Source: G963662655 sp963666875
GTDB taxonomy: Bacteria > Cloacimonadota > Cloacimonadia > Cloacimonadales > JAIOQZ01
NCBI GenBank assembly: GCA_963666875.2
Contig: CAXXPU010000016.1
Span: forward strand, 213,404 to 277,403
DNA length: 64,000 bases
Reading direction: 5' to 3'
Shown here piece after piece: positions 16,447-25,764 of this stretch. The notes below the pieces were generated by a model. That model was not told the DNA's origin. It did no database searches and saw only the letters and a list, made by a program, of their open reading frames with translations. Position 1 is the stretch's first letter. Every line of letters begins with the position of its first letter. The position numbers and the translations under genes were made by a program.

Positions 16447-18519
16447 TTATTCTCCCTTTCCTTGCGCGAACACACTCAGCGGAACCTCGACAAACACGGG
16501 TCGAACCGTGTGTGGAACCACATTCTCCGGCGGAATACCCTCCTCGCGGAAAAGCTGTTTGAGTAAGACATCGCAGGTCTTGCTGCCGCACGGTCCCATG
16601 CCGAGGTGCGTGACCGCCTTGATGTGGTTGATATCGGTGATGCCATCCCGGATCAGCTTCCTGACTTCGCCGGCCGTGACCCGCTCGCACAGGCAGACCA
16701 TCGCGTCGTCAGACGTCAGAACCGGCATGACGGTCTCGTCCATCGGTGCCGAGACAGCTTCCGGCTGGATGCGGACGCCGACGATCTTCTTCGCGATCGC
16801 TTTCGGCGCGGCGACCTTGACCAACTGCGTTTTGCGGTTCTTCACGACGGTGACGCCGGTCACTTCCAGCTCCGCCAGCTTCTCGCCGTCGATGTCTGTC
16901 ACCTGAATTGTGTCGCCTGCCTCGATAGGGTTGTTACCGACTTCGTAGGGCAGCGACACGGTCGGGTTTTCGGTGTCCTTGCGGTAATCGACCAGCGTGA
17001 TGGCCAGTCCCGGACAAATCGCCACGCACTGACCGCAGCCGATGCATTTACCCTCGTAGTACGGATTGCCCATGATGGGGTCGCCATCCAGATGGATCGC
17101 GTTCGTGGGGCAGATGGATGTACACGGATTGCAGGGAATCTCCTGGATGCAGTGCAGGATGGGGAAGACGCCAGTCTCGTCTGAGCAAACCTTCTGCGGC
17201 TTGATCGGGCCCGGATGCTTCTTCAGAACCTCCGCCTTCTCGTACCAGCTCTGCGGGATGTTGCCCGACTGATTCTGCATGTCGTCGGCGATCTGGAGTC
17301 CGGCGATCTTGCCGTTGAACATCGCCGAGGATGCTTCCGCGATCTCCGCCGCGTCCCCCGCCGCATAGACCGGGATACCGGCTTTCTCCGCTTCGGTAGT
17401 AAATTCATCGACGCTGCTGAGCCCCACCGCGATCAGGATGGTGTCGCAGCTAAAAGTTTTTTCTGTGCCAGCGATTGGCTGGAAGTTCTTGTCGATCTGC
17501 GCGATGGTGATCGAATCGACCGTCTCGTCGCCGTTCGCGGAGAGGATCGAGTAGGATGTATAGATCGGGACGCCGAGTCGTTTGAGCTTGTCCGCGTGAA
17601 CCTTGTAGCCGCCGCACATGGGCATGGCTTCGACCAGCCCGACCACCTCGATATCCGCCTGTAGCGCATGGTAGCCTGCGATCAGTCCGACGTTGCCGCC
17701 GCCGATGATGAATAGCCGTTTGGTGGGACGCACGAGGTCGCGGTTGACCAGCGTCTGGAACGCGCCCGCGCCGTAGATGCTGGCGAGGGTGTTGCCCTGG
17801 AATTTCAGGAATTTTTCGCGCGCGCCGGCGGTGTTGAGCACGACTTTCGGCGTGACCAGCTTATAGACGCCGTCCTTCAGGATGCCGACCTTCCTGTCCT
17901 TGAACACGAAGAGTGCGGTGCTGTTTGCCCAGCAGGTGATGTTGGGATCGTTCGCGGCCTTCTCTGCCAACATCTTTCCGATGTCGTTGCCGCGCGTGCC
18001 GGCGTAGGAATCCTCCACCGAGCCGAAAAATTTATGGGTCTGCAAGACGAGCTTGCCACCGAGTTCGCTCTTGTCATCGACGATGAGGGTCGGGATGCCG
18101 CGTCCACCGAGTTCCAGCGCTGCCGAGAGTCCTGCCGGGCCGCCGCCGATAATCAGCACGTCGATAGAAATCTCCTCGATCGGGCTCATCTGGATGGCCT
18201 CGTTCATCTTAGGTAGTTCTGGAAGGCCTTCCACGCTCTCGACGATCATGTTTTCCCCGACCGGTGTCATGCAAGACTTGACCGGTACACCGTTGGCGAT
18301 CACCGCGCACTTGGCGCACTGTCCGTTGGCGCAGAAGATACCCTGCGCGCTTCCGTCCTTCTCGTGGTGACCGAAGATTTTAATGCCGTTTGCCATCAGC
18401 GCGGAGGATATCACCTCGCCACGGCAGGCGGTCAGAGGGGTTTTGTTCCAGTAAAAGGTTATCTTGTCGCATTCCTTCTGCGGCAGGATCGGATGTTTTT
18501 GGATTCGATTTGTGTCCAT
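16447..18519 (-). CDS. Multidomain Fe-S flavoprotein, alpha subunit of sarcosine oxidase/HCN synthase-type dehydrogenase
   Basis: 690 residues from the ATG at 18519 (GGGAG upstream). Domain order: N-terminal [2Fe-2S] domain with C63, C68, C71 and C83 (GIFCANGQCAKCAV...CMTPV), as in HcnA; FAD fold with VLIIGGGPAGLSAALELG (about 121-138); NAD-type fold RLFIIGGGNVGLIAG; a two-cluster ferredoxin CNPCTSICPTNAI and CIGCGQCVAICPG; and a C-terminal BFD-like [2Fe-2S] domain, CLCERVTAGEVRKLI with GMGPCGSKTC. In many organisms these parts are separate genes, so this is a fused electron-transfer subunit. It overlaps nothing but sits one base from the beta subunit gene. Electron acceptor probably NAD or ferredoxin in an anaerobe; not proven. 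Confidence 0.85.
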   Translation of the reverse strand: MDTNRIQKHPILPQKECDKITFYWNKTPLTACRGEVISSALMANGIKIFGHHEKDGSAQGIFCANGQCAKCAVIANGVPVKSCMTPVGENMIVESVEGLPELPKMNEAIQMSPIEEISIDVLIIGGGPAGLSAALELGGRGIPTLIVDDKSELGGKLVLQTHKFFGSVEDSYAGTRGNDIGKMLAEKAANDPNITCWANSTALFVFKDRKVGILKDGVYKLVTPKVVLNTAGAREKFLKFQGNTLASIYGAGAFQTLVNRDLVRPTKRLFIIGGGNVGLIAGYHALQADIEVVGLVEAMPMCGGYKVHADKLKRLGVPIYTSYSILSANGDETVDSITIAQIDKNFQPIAGTEKTFSCDTILIAVGLSSVDEFTTEAEKAGIPVYAAGDAAEIAEASSAMFNGKIAGLQIADDMQNQSGNIPQSWYEKAEVLKKHPGPIKPQKVCSDETGVFPILHCIQEIPCNPCTSICPTNAIHLDGDPIMGNPYYEGKCIGCGQCVAICPGLAITLVDYRKDTENPTVSLPYEVGNNPIEAGDTIQVTDIDGEKLAELEVTGVTVVKNRKTQLVKVAAPKAIAKKIVGVRIQPEAVSAPMDETVMPVLTSDDAMVCLCERVTAGEVRKLIRDGITDINHIKAVTHLGMGPCGSKTCDVLLKQLFREEGIPPENVVPHTVRPVFVEVPLSVFAQGKGE

Positions 18520-18607
18520 TCTCAACTCCCGGGTCGCAATTGGAAACACAAAAAATGAAGCGGGAGTGTTGTCAAGGAAAAGCGGATTGCACGCATACCC
18601 CCAATTT

Positions 18608-19393
18608 TCATATGAATTTGACGCGGAGCTGTAGAGCGTCTCCCCATCGTTCTTTCCAGGGAGTGATGGAATATTTCTCGACTTTGTTGAAACACAGCGA
18701 TATTGCGCTCGTAAGCCGATAATAGATAAACGATTTCTTGTTGTTCCAGTCCGATTTCCGATCAATGAAGATCGATGGGAAGCATGCCTTCAAACCTTGC
18801 ACCATACCTTTCAGCGAATAGAGAAAGCATACGACCAACCAGAATAGCGCATTCAGGTTTTTGAGGCTTTGATAGCGCATCAACCTCATCTCCTCCCAGC
18901 CAAAGTCCTGCTTGAGTTGCCGATGTACTTCCTCGATTTTCCAACGCTGATAGTAGGCTTTCATCGCGAACTCGACGATCTGCAACCAGTCGCGCCAGGG
19001 AAAGTCGCACAGAAAGTAGAAATAGCCCTTTTTGTGCAGCGCCACATACCGTGCGACCACAAGCCACATTTCCGCCGTCTCCGGGTTCTTCACAGGATGC
19101 GGATTCAGGCGGACACCAACGCGCTTTAAACCAACCTCGAAAAGGTCGTTGCCGCTATGAAGCCGATGTGCCAGCTTCACGTTTTTCGCAACCTTATCAA
19201 ACGGCTCTTCCCGACCATTCACAACAAGCTTTCGTTTGCCCGTGCTGCGGATGATGAACGCGTTTTCGTTTCGAGTCAGATGCCCAAGCATGCTTCGGCT
19301 GTCAAATCCGCGATCCATCGTAAACACGCCGCGGTTGTCGCTGCAATGTCCCGTCCTGAAATAGTTGACCAGCTTTTTGTTGTTTGATTTCAT
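18608..19393 (-). pseudogene. IS4-family transposase, 5'-truncated
   Basis: 261 residues remain open. The DDE domain shows the second Asp in GVFTMDRGFDS and the full IS4 signature Y(2)R(3)E(6)K in YYQRWKIEEVHRQLK. The part that should carry the first catalytic Asp is missing: the frame begins abruptly at 19393, 13 bp from the end of the IS3-like fragment, so insertion or deletion has removed the start. About 380 bp of its 3' end are shared with the remnant at 41299-41680. Not expected to be active. Confidence 0.85.
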
Positions 19394-19406
19394 TTCGACG
19401 TGATTC

Positions 19407-20057
19407 CTACGGCGCGTTCAATATATCGTTTGGTGTTCGATAATTCTGCGTGATGATGATCCGTTCCTCGTTGTAGATCCGAACCGCCTCCTCGACGTAC
19501 TTCATCGCGTCGTCGAAGTCCTTGAATCTCTGCTTAAGCCCCAATTCATGCTTCAGAATCCCGTTGATGCGCTCTGCTTTCGCGTTGTCGTAGCACTTGC
19601 CTGGGCCGGTCATGCTGGTGCGGTAGCCGTAGCGTCGTAGCGCGTTCTGGAAACAGGCACTGGTGAATTGACACCCATGATCCGAGTGGTGGATACATCC
19701 TTCGAAATCTACGGCTCCAGCCTTGTGGAGCGTCTTGATTGCCCGTTGCAGCGAAAGCGCGGGACCATGCGTGCGCAAGTCGGGTTGTAGCGAATACCCC
19801 AGGATTGCATCCGAGTACTGATCCGAGGTCAGCGAAAGATAGGCGAACCCGCGCCGCAGGCGGATGTAGGTGATGTCGCTCGCGATGATCTGGCCGACGC
19901 GGCGGGTGACAATGTCCTTCACCAGGTTGGGGTGCTGGCTGCGACTGCCGAGGCTTGTACGGCGATACGAGCGGTACACCGTCGACAGCAGACCGTTGTC
20001 CCGCAGGATGACGAACAGCCGGTCGCGACCGACCTCGAGGCCATCCGCCTTGAGCAT
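19407..20057 (-). pseudogene. IS3-family transposase orfB, 5'-truncated
   Basis: 216 residues matching the integrase core of IS3 OrfB. The DDE residues are all present: SDITYI, HHSDHGCQF and NAKAERINGILKHE, with a C-terminal tail NYRTPNDILNAP. What is missing is the N-terminal helix-turn region that precedes MLKADGLEVGRDRLFV in full-length proteins, and also orfA. Upstream the frame runs into an unrelated reading frame near 20060-20075. A remnant of an insertion. Confidence 0.85.
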
Positions 20058-20073
20058 ATACTGCTACTTGCGT

Positions 20074-20230
20074 GCGCATAGACGACGGTTCCTTCGTCCA
20101 GGTGGTTTATGATCGCCCGTGAGCTTCCCGACTGCACGGTGTGGTTGTATTTCCATGCGACGTCGTAAACACTGCCGTTGCGGTCGATGTTGCGAAGGAT
20201 ATCGGGGATGGTTGTTGTGGGGTGGTTCAT
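20074..20230 (-). pseudogene. N-terminal fragment of an unknown gene truncated at the IS junction
   Basis: The ATG at 20230 has AAAGGAG seven bases upstream and opens MNHPTTTIPDILRNIDRNGS, continuing about 50 codons to the point where the IS3-like sequence begins in another frame. The good ribosome site and composition suggest a real gene start cut by the IS3 fragment. No family recognised. Confidence 0.45.
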
Positions 20231-20546
20231 GGGACGCTCCTTTACGGGATAGATTGGAATTGAGACACGTGAGGTGCATTAAATATGTTTATGGTTTACG
20301 ATTATTATCTTGACGTAATTCTGCAAAGAATGTATAAATTGAATGAAAAAGTTGAAACGTGAAATTACAATAGCGATCTTTCTTGTTGGAAGGCGTGGGT
20401 TATGTAGGGCAATAACCAATGGCAGTATGATGATCAGGATGGGTAGATGTCGAAACTGTGTAGTGACCGGAATGTGGATCGTCAAGTAATGAAATCGACC
20501 TGAAAACCAATTGACAAGAATCTGAGAACGCTCTATTGGAGGAATT
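20231..20546. other. Intergenic region upstream of beta-helix gene
   Basis: 316 bp, AT-rich, no gene seen. TTGACA (20511-20516), 17 bp, TATTGG (20534-20539) resembles a promoter, but its -10 overlaps the GGAGG ribosome site of the next gene, so a transcript from it would be nearly leaderless; probably one of the two is fortuitous. Confidence 0.4.
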
Positions 20547-23060
20547 ATAAAACGGATAGCCGTACTCGCGTTAATCACCTTTATTACATCAGGCTTATTC
20601 TGTGCAACAATTGTCGTCAACCAGGACGGATCCGGTGATTGCACAACAATCGAAGAAGCCTTTATCGAAATCCTAGGCAGTTCCGACACGAATTTTACAA
20701 TTGTCGTTGCAGCAGGGATATATGCACCAATACAACCCATTCTATTTCACAATTCAAGTTTGGCCGGAGACGTCAATGTCTGGCTTCGAGGAATCAATAA
20801 AGAGACGTGCATTCTCGATTTCAGTAACCACAATGGATATGGCCCTTCTGCGCTTGATTATCCCGGGATATGGCTTGATTATGAAAGTGCAACTTCTTCA
20901 ATGTGTAAAATCTCCGGATTTACAATTAGAAACGCAGATCCTGCAATCGGGATTGTGAATGGAGAGATTACGGTTTGCGACTGCATTTTCGAAGATTGTG
21001 TACAGGAGTCCGTGAGTAATCAATATTCCATCATCCGATGTCAGCATGGAAGCGCAATCTATTGTGAAACGGGCATGGTCGTGGATAACTGCACGTTCGT
21101 GAATAACGAATGCTATCCTGCGCATGAAGATGATCTCGATACGGGATACGGCGGAGCGATATATCTCAACATACCTGAGGGAAATATTGCCGTGATTGAG
21201 AACTCGACCTTCAATTCTTGTTTTGGAGTCGATGGAGGGGCGATATACAGTGAAGGGGCTGGAAATATATCGATATCTGGATGCATGTTCCATCATAACG
21301 GAATTGTCGATCTTTCTTCTCAGAGTGGAAGCGTTGCTTGTGTGGGGTATTTTGGATCAGGTGAATTCAACTTCGACCATAACCGATTATACCACAATAT
21401 CCCACATGGAGACACAGATTGTGATATCGTATTATGCTATTGCATTGATGACACCGAATTAAACATTATCAACAATACGATTTGCTATCACAGCTACCTT
21501 CGCGCTTTGCTCGTTCACACTTGTACTCAGAATTCGATTGTCAACGTCATCAATAATCTGGCTTTCGGAAATCGACACGGGATAAAATGCGTAATTGAGG
21601 GTGAAAGCGTAATCCAATACAATCATTCCCAGAACCAATACAACGATTTCGACGGCTTTACGCCGGATGACACAAATCGCGATGGAAGCAAGGTTTACGC
21701 CCCGATGACATCAGACAAGACTCCAGTCTGGGATACTTATCATCGCTCTAAATGCATCGACGCCGGTGATCCAACCATGCAGGATCCGGATGGATCCCGT
21801 AGCGATGTTGGCGCAATGCATGCTGAGCCGCATGGTTATGAGATGAAATCTCTCGTTTACGATCCTTTGGATAAATTCGAATGGGTATGTTTCCCAATTA
21901 TCGATATGCGCACGTCGGGTAACAACGTAGCAGGAAACTACTTCGGTGATATGCTTGATACAGATATTATCGATAACATTGCCTGGTCAAGTGATCCAGA
22001 TGATATGATTTGGTATGACGAGCAACTTCATGATTGGATTCTTGCTGATACTCATCAACTCACGTATGTCCAAGGTTATGTGGCTTGTATGAATGCGAAC
22101 TACGATCTTGAAGCAAGCGGATTTCTCGCACCTTCGAATACACGTATCTATCTTGAGACCAATCATGGAACTCCGAAATGGAACTGGATCGGCTACTTCA
22201 TTCCGGAGCGAATGGACGTGATGGATGCGTTCGAGTCCGTGCTGGACGATATCACCGAGGTTCGAACCGAGCGTTGGTCCACGACTAAAATGCATGACGG
22301 AACCTGGTCGGGAGAGGGCAAGAAGCGTGTCCTTCGCTATGGCGAGGCAGTGAAGGTCTATTGCGTCAATGACTGCGACTTCTGCTGGGGCGACAACAAT
22401 ATCGTGCCCGGAGACGATGATTTCAAGGAGACGAAGCATTATGTATATGCGAAGGACGCGGATTACGCATCCGTTCTTGTCGAGCTGGACGAAAACCAAT
22501 CGTTGCCGAAAGAAGTTGCCGTCTTCCTCGATGGCGAATGTAAGGGCGCGTCCGTGGTCGAGGACAGTCTCGTACAGATCAACGCGTATGTGCTGGACGA
22601 CACCACCGGCAGCGATATCGAGATCGAACTGTACTACGGCGACAGGACTCCGGGCAAAACCCATAAGGAATTCGCGGTGCGCGACGTAGCCACGGGCAAG
22701 ATTACCGGGAATCGCCTGCACATCACCGGTAACGGAACGTACTATGTATCGCTCGATATCGATCCCGAAGAGATTGTTCCCGCCGTCACGGTGATGGAGC
22801 AGAACTACCCTAATCCGTTCAATCCGACAACGACGATCAAGTACTCGCTCAACCAGGACGGCCCGGTCGAAATTGTGGTCTATAATCTGAAGGGACAGAA
22901 AGTCCGGCAGCTAATCAATGCCAACATGAACGCTGGTTTCCATGAAGTCGTGTGGGACGGTAGAGATTCCTATGGCAAAAAGGCTTCAAGCGGAATCTAC
23001 TTCTATCGCATGAAAACCGCCGATAAAACGTTCGTAAAGAAGATGATGATGTTAAAATAA
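20547..23060 (+). CDS. Secreted right-handed beta-helix protein with sorting domain, non-canonical start
   Basis: The open frame is continuous from a stop at 20523 to 23060. A signal peptide, KRIAVLALITFITSGLFCAT, and the motif VVNQDGSGDCTTIEEAF lie upstream of any in-frame ATG, GTG or TTG; the codon in the right place after GGAGG is ATA at 20547 (ATT at 20544 is the alternative). The first canonical start, TTG at 20760, would remove the export signal. About 837 residues. Residues 20-330 carry short beta-helix repeats (VDNCTFVNNECY, IENSTFNSCFG, ISGCMFHHNGI), as in pectate-lyase-like surface proteins; the C-terminus has NYPNPFNPTTTIKYSL, NLKGQKVRQL and ends KKMMMLK. First of three related genes. 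Either a mutated start or a rare one. Confidence 0.75.
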   Translation: MKRIAVLALITFITSGLFCATIVVNQDGSGDCTTIEEAFIEILGSSDTNFTIVVAAGIYAPIQPILFHNSSLAGDVNVWLRGINKETCILDFSNHNGYGPSALDYPGIWLDYESATSSMCKISGFTIRNADPAIGIVNGEITVCDCIFEDCVQESVSNQYSIIRCQHGSAIYCETGMVVDNCTFVNNECYPAHEDDLDTGYGGAIYLNIPEGNIAVIENSTFNSCFGVDGGAIYSEGAGNISISGCMFHHNGIVDLSSQSGSVACVGYFGSGEFNFDHNRLYHNIPHGDTDCDIVLCYCIDDTELNIINNTICYHSYLRALLVHTCTQNSIVNVINNLAFGNRHGIKCVIEGESVIQYNHSQNQYNDFDGFTPDDTNRDGSKVYAPMTSDKTPVWDTYHRSKCIDAGDPTMQDPDGSRSDVGAMHAEPHGYEMKSLVYDPLDKFEWVCFPIIDMRTSGNNVAGNYFGDMLDTDIIDNIAWSSDPDDMIWYDEQLHDWILADTHQLTYVQGYVACMNANYDLEASGFLAPSNTRIYLETNHGTPKWNWIGYFIPERMDVMDAFESVLDDITEVRTERWSTTKMHDGTWSGEGKKRVLRYGEAVKVYCVNDCDFCWGDNNIVPGDDDFKETKHYVYAKDADYASVLVELDENQSLPKEVAVFLDGECKGASVVEDSLVQINAYVLDDTTGSDIEIELYYGDRTPGKTHKEFAVRDVATGKITGNRLHITGNGTYYVSLDIDPEEIVPAVTVMEQNYPNPFNPTTTIKYSLNQDGPVEIVVYNLKGQKVRQLINANMNAGFHEVVWDGRDSYGKKASSGIYFYRMKTADKTFVKKMMMLK

Positions 23061-23149
23061 TTTCGGCTTCCGATTTATCGGAAACGAAATCATCGAACGA
23101 AAGCCTTTCGCGAAGCGAAATAGCGAAAGTGGATTGTTCTAATACCTTA

Positions 23150-23235
23150 AACTCTCCCTAAATCCCTCTCTTGGAAACAAGAGAGGGACTTTCCCTGCTC
23201 CCCCTCTTTGCACAAAGAGGGGGTTGGGGGGAGTT
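23150..23235 (+). repeat. Palindromic repeat ending next to a ribosome site
   Basis: Outer arms AACTCTCCC (23150-23158) and GGGGGGAGTT (23226-23235). Inside are a perfect 10-bp stem CCCTCTCTTG-GAAA-CAAGAGAGGG (23164-23187) and CCCCCTCTTT-GCAC-AAAGAGGGGG (23200-23223). The element ends just before TTGGAGCCACC-ATG, so the next gene's Shine-Dalgarno abuts it. A related but longer copy precedes the following paralogue. Looks like a MITE- or REP-like unit; in RNA it would fold strongly in the 5' leader. Confidence 0.75.
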
Positions 23236-23244
23236 GGAGCCACC

Positions 23245-25596
23245 ATGAGAAACCTGATAACCTTGATCCTTCTCACCGCAGCGATAACTCTATCTTCAAC
23301 CACCCTCACCGTCAAGCAGGACGGATCTGGTGACTGGACAACCATCCAATCCGCCGTGAATGCGTCCGCAGATGGTGACACGGTATTGGTTTGGCCCGGG
23401 ACATACTACGAGAATATCAACTTCAATGGTCACGGCATCACTATCGCCAGCCTCGAACTTACAACGGGAGAAGATAGCTACATTGGCACAACGATTGTGA
23501 ATGGGAACCAGACGGGGAGTTGTTTTCTACTTAATCAGGAAGAACAGGATGCCGTCATTAGAGGTTTCACGATAATAAATGGAAGCGGGTATGAAGAGGA
23601 TAATACGATAAATGGAGGAGGTGTATTCATTAAAACGAATATTGGATATGAGAACCGGACGAATGTTTCGATTAAAAATTGTCAAATCAAGTATTGCGGA
23701 GCCTCAGTAGGCGGAGGGGGGATATATGTTAAAAGAGCAGAACTATTCCTCAGTGGTGTCTCAATTCATGACAATTCCTCGGTAATTGGTGGAGGTATCG
23801 TGACGCCGGGTTTTTCGTTGATAGAATTTGACCCGAATAATCGGTGTAATATTTATAACAACTATGCTGGAAGTGGAGTGGATATCAGAATAACAGATAT
23901 CGACCAGGACATCTTCTGTTATCTTGATACATTTACAGTAAATCCACCAACGCAATATTTCGCGAAAGTACACAATTCATCAGTATATAATGGTGAATTA
24001 GTATTCGATGTATGCGAAGGTTGGATGGTAGAGGTTGATCACGACCTATATGTGTCCCCAGAAGGTAGCGATAGTAATAGTGGACTCACGATCGATGAAC
24101 CGCTGCAGAACATCTCATGGGCATTGCATAAGATCGCTTCCGATAGCCTGAATCCGAATACTGTTCATATCGCTTCAGGGACTTATAGCAGGGAATTAAC
24201 GGGGTTAATCTTGCCGATTGTGTACAAAACAGATATAAATATCATCGGCGATGAGGCTTCACCGCCTGTGTTATTCAATGATAGTGGATTAGCTTTTATC
24301 AGTTGCACGTTTGATTCAAAGAATGTTGCAATTAAAAATCTGATTCTGGACAACTCCTGTAGTACTATTGGGCTTGTTTCAACAGCCTATGGTAATAACA
24401 TAGCATTTAGAGATATTGAGATAATGAACGGATATGGTTGTGAATACTATGTAGCAAATTTCTATATGATCAATAATGGTGAATGGCAGAATATTGTCAT
24501 CCATGATAATGAAGCTGATTATCATTCAGGCTCTCGAATATCTGGCGAAAATGTATATATGCATAATTGCCGCCTGAATAATAATTATTCTACAGGTAAT
24601 GGGCTTTACGACGTTGGTTGCTCACACCTCTCTATCAGTATGTTTGGCAATGCTTTGGTTGAGAATTGCACATTCAGCAATGGTTCAAATGCAGCGACAT
24701 ACGGAAGCACAGCGATATCCGTCAGCAGCATGAACGACCTCGAACCGCACCTCACCTTCCGCAACAACCTGATCTACAACAACACGGTTTCCACGGATGC
24801 GACGGTCAGGCTGGAAAGCCGCGGCGGTGCGGATATCTACAACTGCACCTTCGTGAACAACGATGCGGATGTTGCGGCCCTTCAAGTGGAAGGCTACGAG
24901 GTGAACATCGCCAACTGCATCTTCGACAATTATTCACCCAAAGAGATCACGTTTCACGATTGGACCAGCGACCCCGTTGAAACCACCGTCAACATCGATC
25001 ACTGCAACATCAAGGGCGGCGAGACAGGCGTGTTTGTCCCCGAACTCGATATCTACACCCTCAACTGGCTCGAAGGCAACATCGACGCCCCGCCGGACTG
25101 GGCAGAGTACGATCCCGATAATTTATTCCCCTACCGCTTGCCGGACGGCGATCTCAGCATCGATGCAGGCAGAGCGGACACAACGGGAATGTACCTGCCC
25201 ATCTACGACTTGATCTATCATGATCGCGTCATCGACGGCGATCAGGACGGTGCTGCCCGGATCGACATGGGCTGCTACGAGCATGATCCGTATCCCGTCG
25301 CTGAAGAGGATATCCCACGCTACGAGTCGGGACTTACCAACTACCCGAATCCGTTCAATCCGAGTACCACCATCCGCTTCACGATACCAGCTACCTCTAC
25401 AGTTAAAATCGCAATCTACAACATGCGCGGTCAGAAGATACGCGATCTTGCCGGCATCACGTATCAAGCCGGTGAATATGAAATCGTGTGGGATGGACGC
25501 AATAATCGACAATCGACGGTCAGTAGCGGCGTCTATATCTGCCGGATGAACTACTCCGGCAAAACGTTGTATCGCAAAATGCTGTTGATGAAATAA
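23245..25596 (+). CDS. Secreted beta-helix protein with sorting domain (paralogue 1)
   Basis: 783 residues from the ATG at 23245, GGAG five bases upstream. Signal peptide MRNLITLILLTAAITLSSTT, then TVKQDGSGDWTTIQSAVNAS and VLVWPGTYYENI, the opening of a right-handed parallel beta-helix of the DUF1565/pectin-lyase-like kind. Repeats such as IHDNSSVIGGGI, MHNCRLNNNYS and VENCTFSNGSN follow; the C-terminus has YPNPFNPSTTIRFTI and NMRGQKIRDL, ending RKMLLMK. Probably surface-exposed and involved in glycan or particle binding. Very like the next gene: 24787-25403 is about 99% identical to 27301-27917 while the middle has diverged. Confidence 0.88.
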   Translation: MRNLITLILLTAAITLSSTTLTVKQDGSGDWTTIQSAVNASADGDTVLVWPGTYYENINFNGHGITIASLELTTGEDSYIGTTIVNGNQTGSCFLLNQEEQDAVIRGFTIINGSGYEEDNTINGGGVFIKTNIGYENRTNVSIKNCQIKYCGASVGGGGIYVKRAELFLSGVSIHDNSSVIGGGIVTPGFSLIEFDPNNRCNIYNNYAGSGVDIRITDIDQDIFCYLDTFTVNPPTQYFAKVHNSSVYNGELVFDVCEGWMVEVDHDLYVSPEGSDSNSGLTIDEPLQNISWALHKIASDSLNPNTVHIASGTYSRELTGLILPIVYKTDINIIGDEASPPVLFNDSGLAFISCTFDSKNVAIKNLILDNSCSTIGLVSTAYGNNIAFRDIEIMNGYGCEYYVANFYMINNGEWQNIVIHDNEADYHSGSRISGENVYMHNCRLNNNYSTGNGLYDVGCSHLSISMFGNALVENCTFSNGSNAATYGSTAISVSSMNDLEPHLTFRNNLIYNNTVSTDATVRLESRGGADIYNCTFVNNDADVAALQVEGYEVNIANCIFDNYSPKEITFHDWTSDPVETTVNIDHCNIKGGETGVFVPELDIYTLNWLEGNIDAPPDWAEYDPDNLFPYRLPDGDLSIDAGRADTTGMYLPIYDLIYHDRVIDGDQDGAARIDMGCYEHDPYPVAEEDIPRYESGLTNYPNPFNPSTTIRFTIPATSTVKIAIYNMRGQKIRDLAGITYQAGEYEIVWDGRNNRQSTVSSGVYICRMNYSGKTLYRKMLLMK
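24787..25403 (+). repeat. Near-identical tract shared by the two paralogues
   Basis: 617 bp that recur at 27301-27917 (offset 2514). I count about six mismatches by eye. The tract covers the last beta-helix turns and the start of the sorting domain; on both sides the genes are much less alike, which indicates gene conversion rather than a fresh duplication of the whole gene. Confidence 0.85.
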
Positions 25597-25754
25597 CTCT
25601 CCCAAAATCCCTTTCTTGGATTTTAGGATTCCAGGTTGTTGCCTTTGGCAAAACCTACAAAAGAGAGGGCGTTGGCGAAGCGAAGATATTCGTTACGCGA
25701 CGCAATAACCTCTCTCCTCCCCCTCTTTATTCAAAGAGGGGGCTGGGGGGAGTT
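25595..25754 (+). repeat. Second palindromic repeat, interrupted copy
   Basis: Starts AACTCTCCC overlapping the stop of the first paralogue and ends GGGGGGAGTT next to TTGGAGCCAACC-ATG of the second. CCCCCTCTTT-ATTC-AAAGAGGGGG makes the right hairpin. The left hairpin is split by about 75 bp of unrelated sequence with its own small inverted repeats (GTTGCCTTTGGCAA; GCGAAGCGAAG). Same family as 23150-23235. Confidence 0.65.
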
Positions 25755-25764
25755 GGAGCCAACC

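Larger units (their letters stand above)
18596..20230 (-). mobile_element. Composite of IS fragments
   Basis: Three minus-strand pieces lie end to end: an IS4-like transposase lacking its N-terminus (18608-19393), an IS3-like orfB lacking its N-terminus (19407-20057), and the first 50-odd codons of an unrelated gene (about 20074-20230). The left edge near 18596 (CCCCAATTTTCATATGAATT) matches the edge of a second IS4-like remnant at 41299 (CCCATATTTTCATAAGAAGT), so it is probably the true end of that element. None of the pieces looks able to move by itself. Confidence 0.75.
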
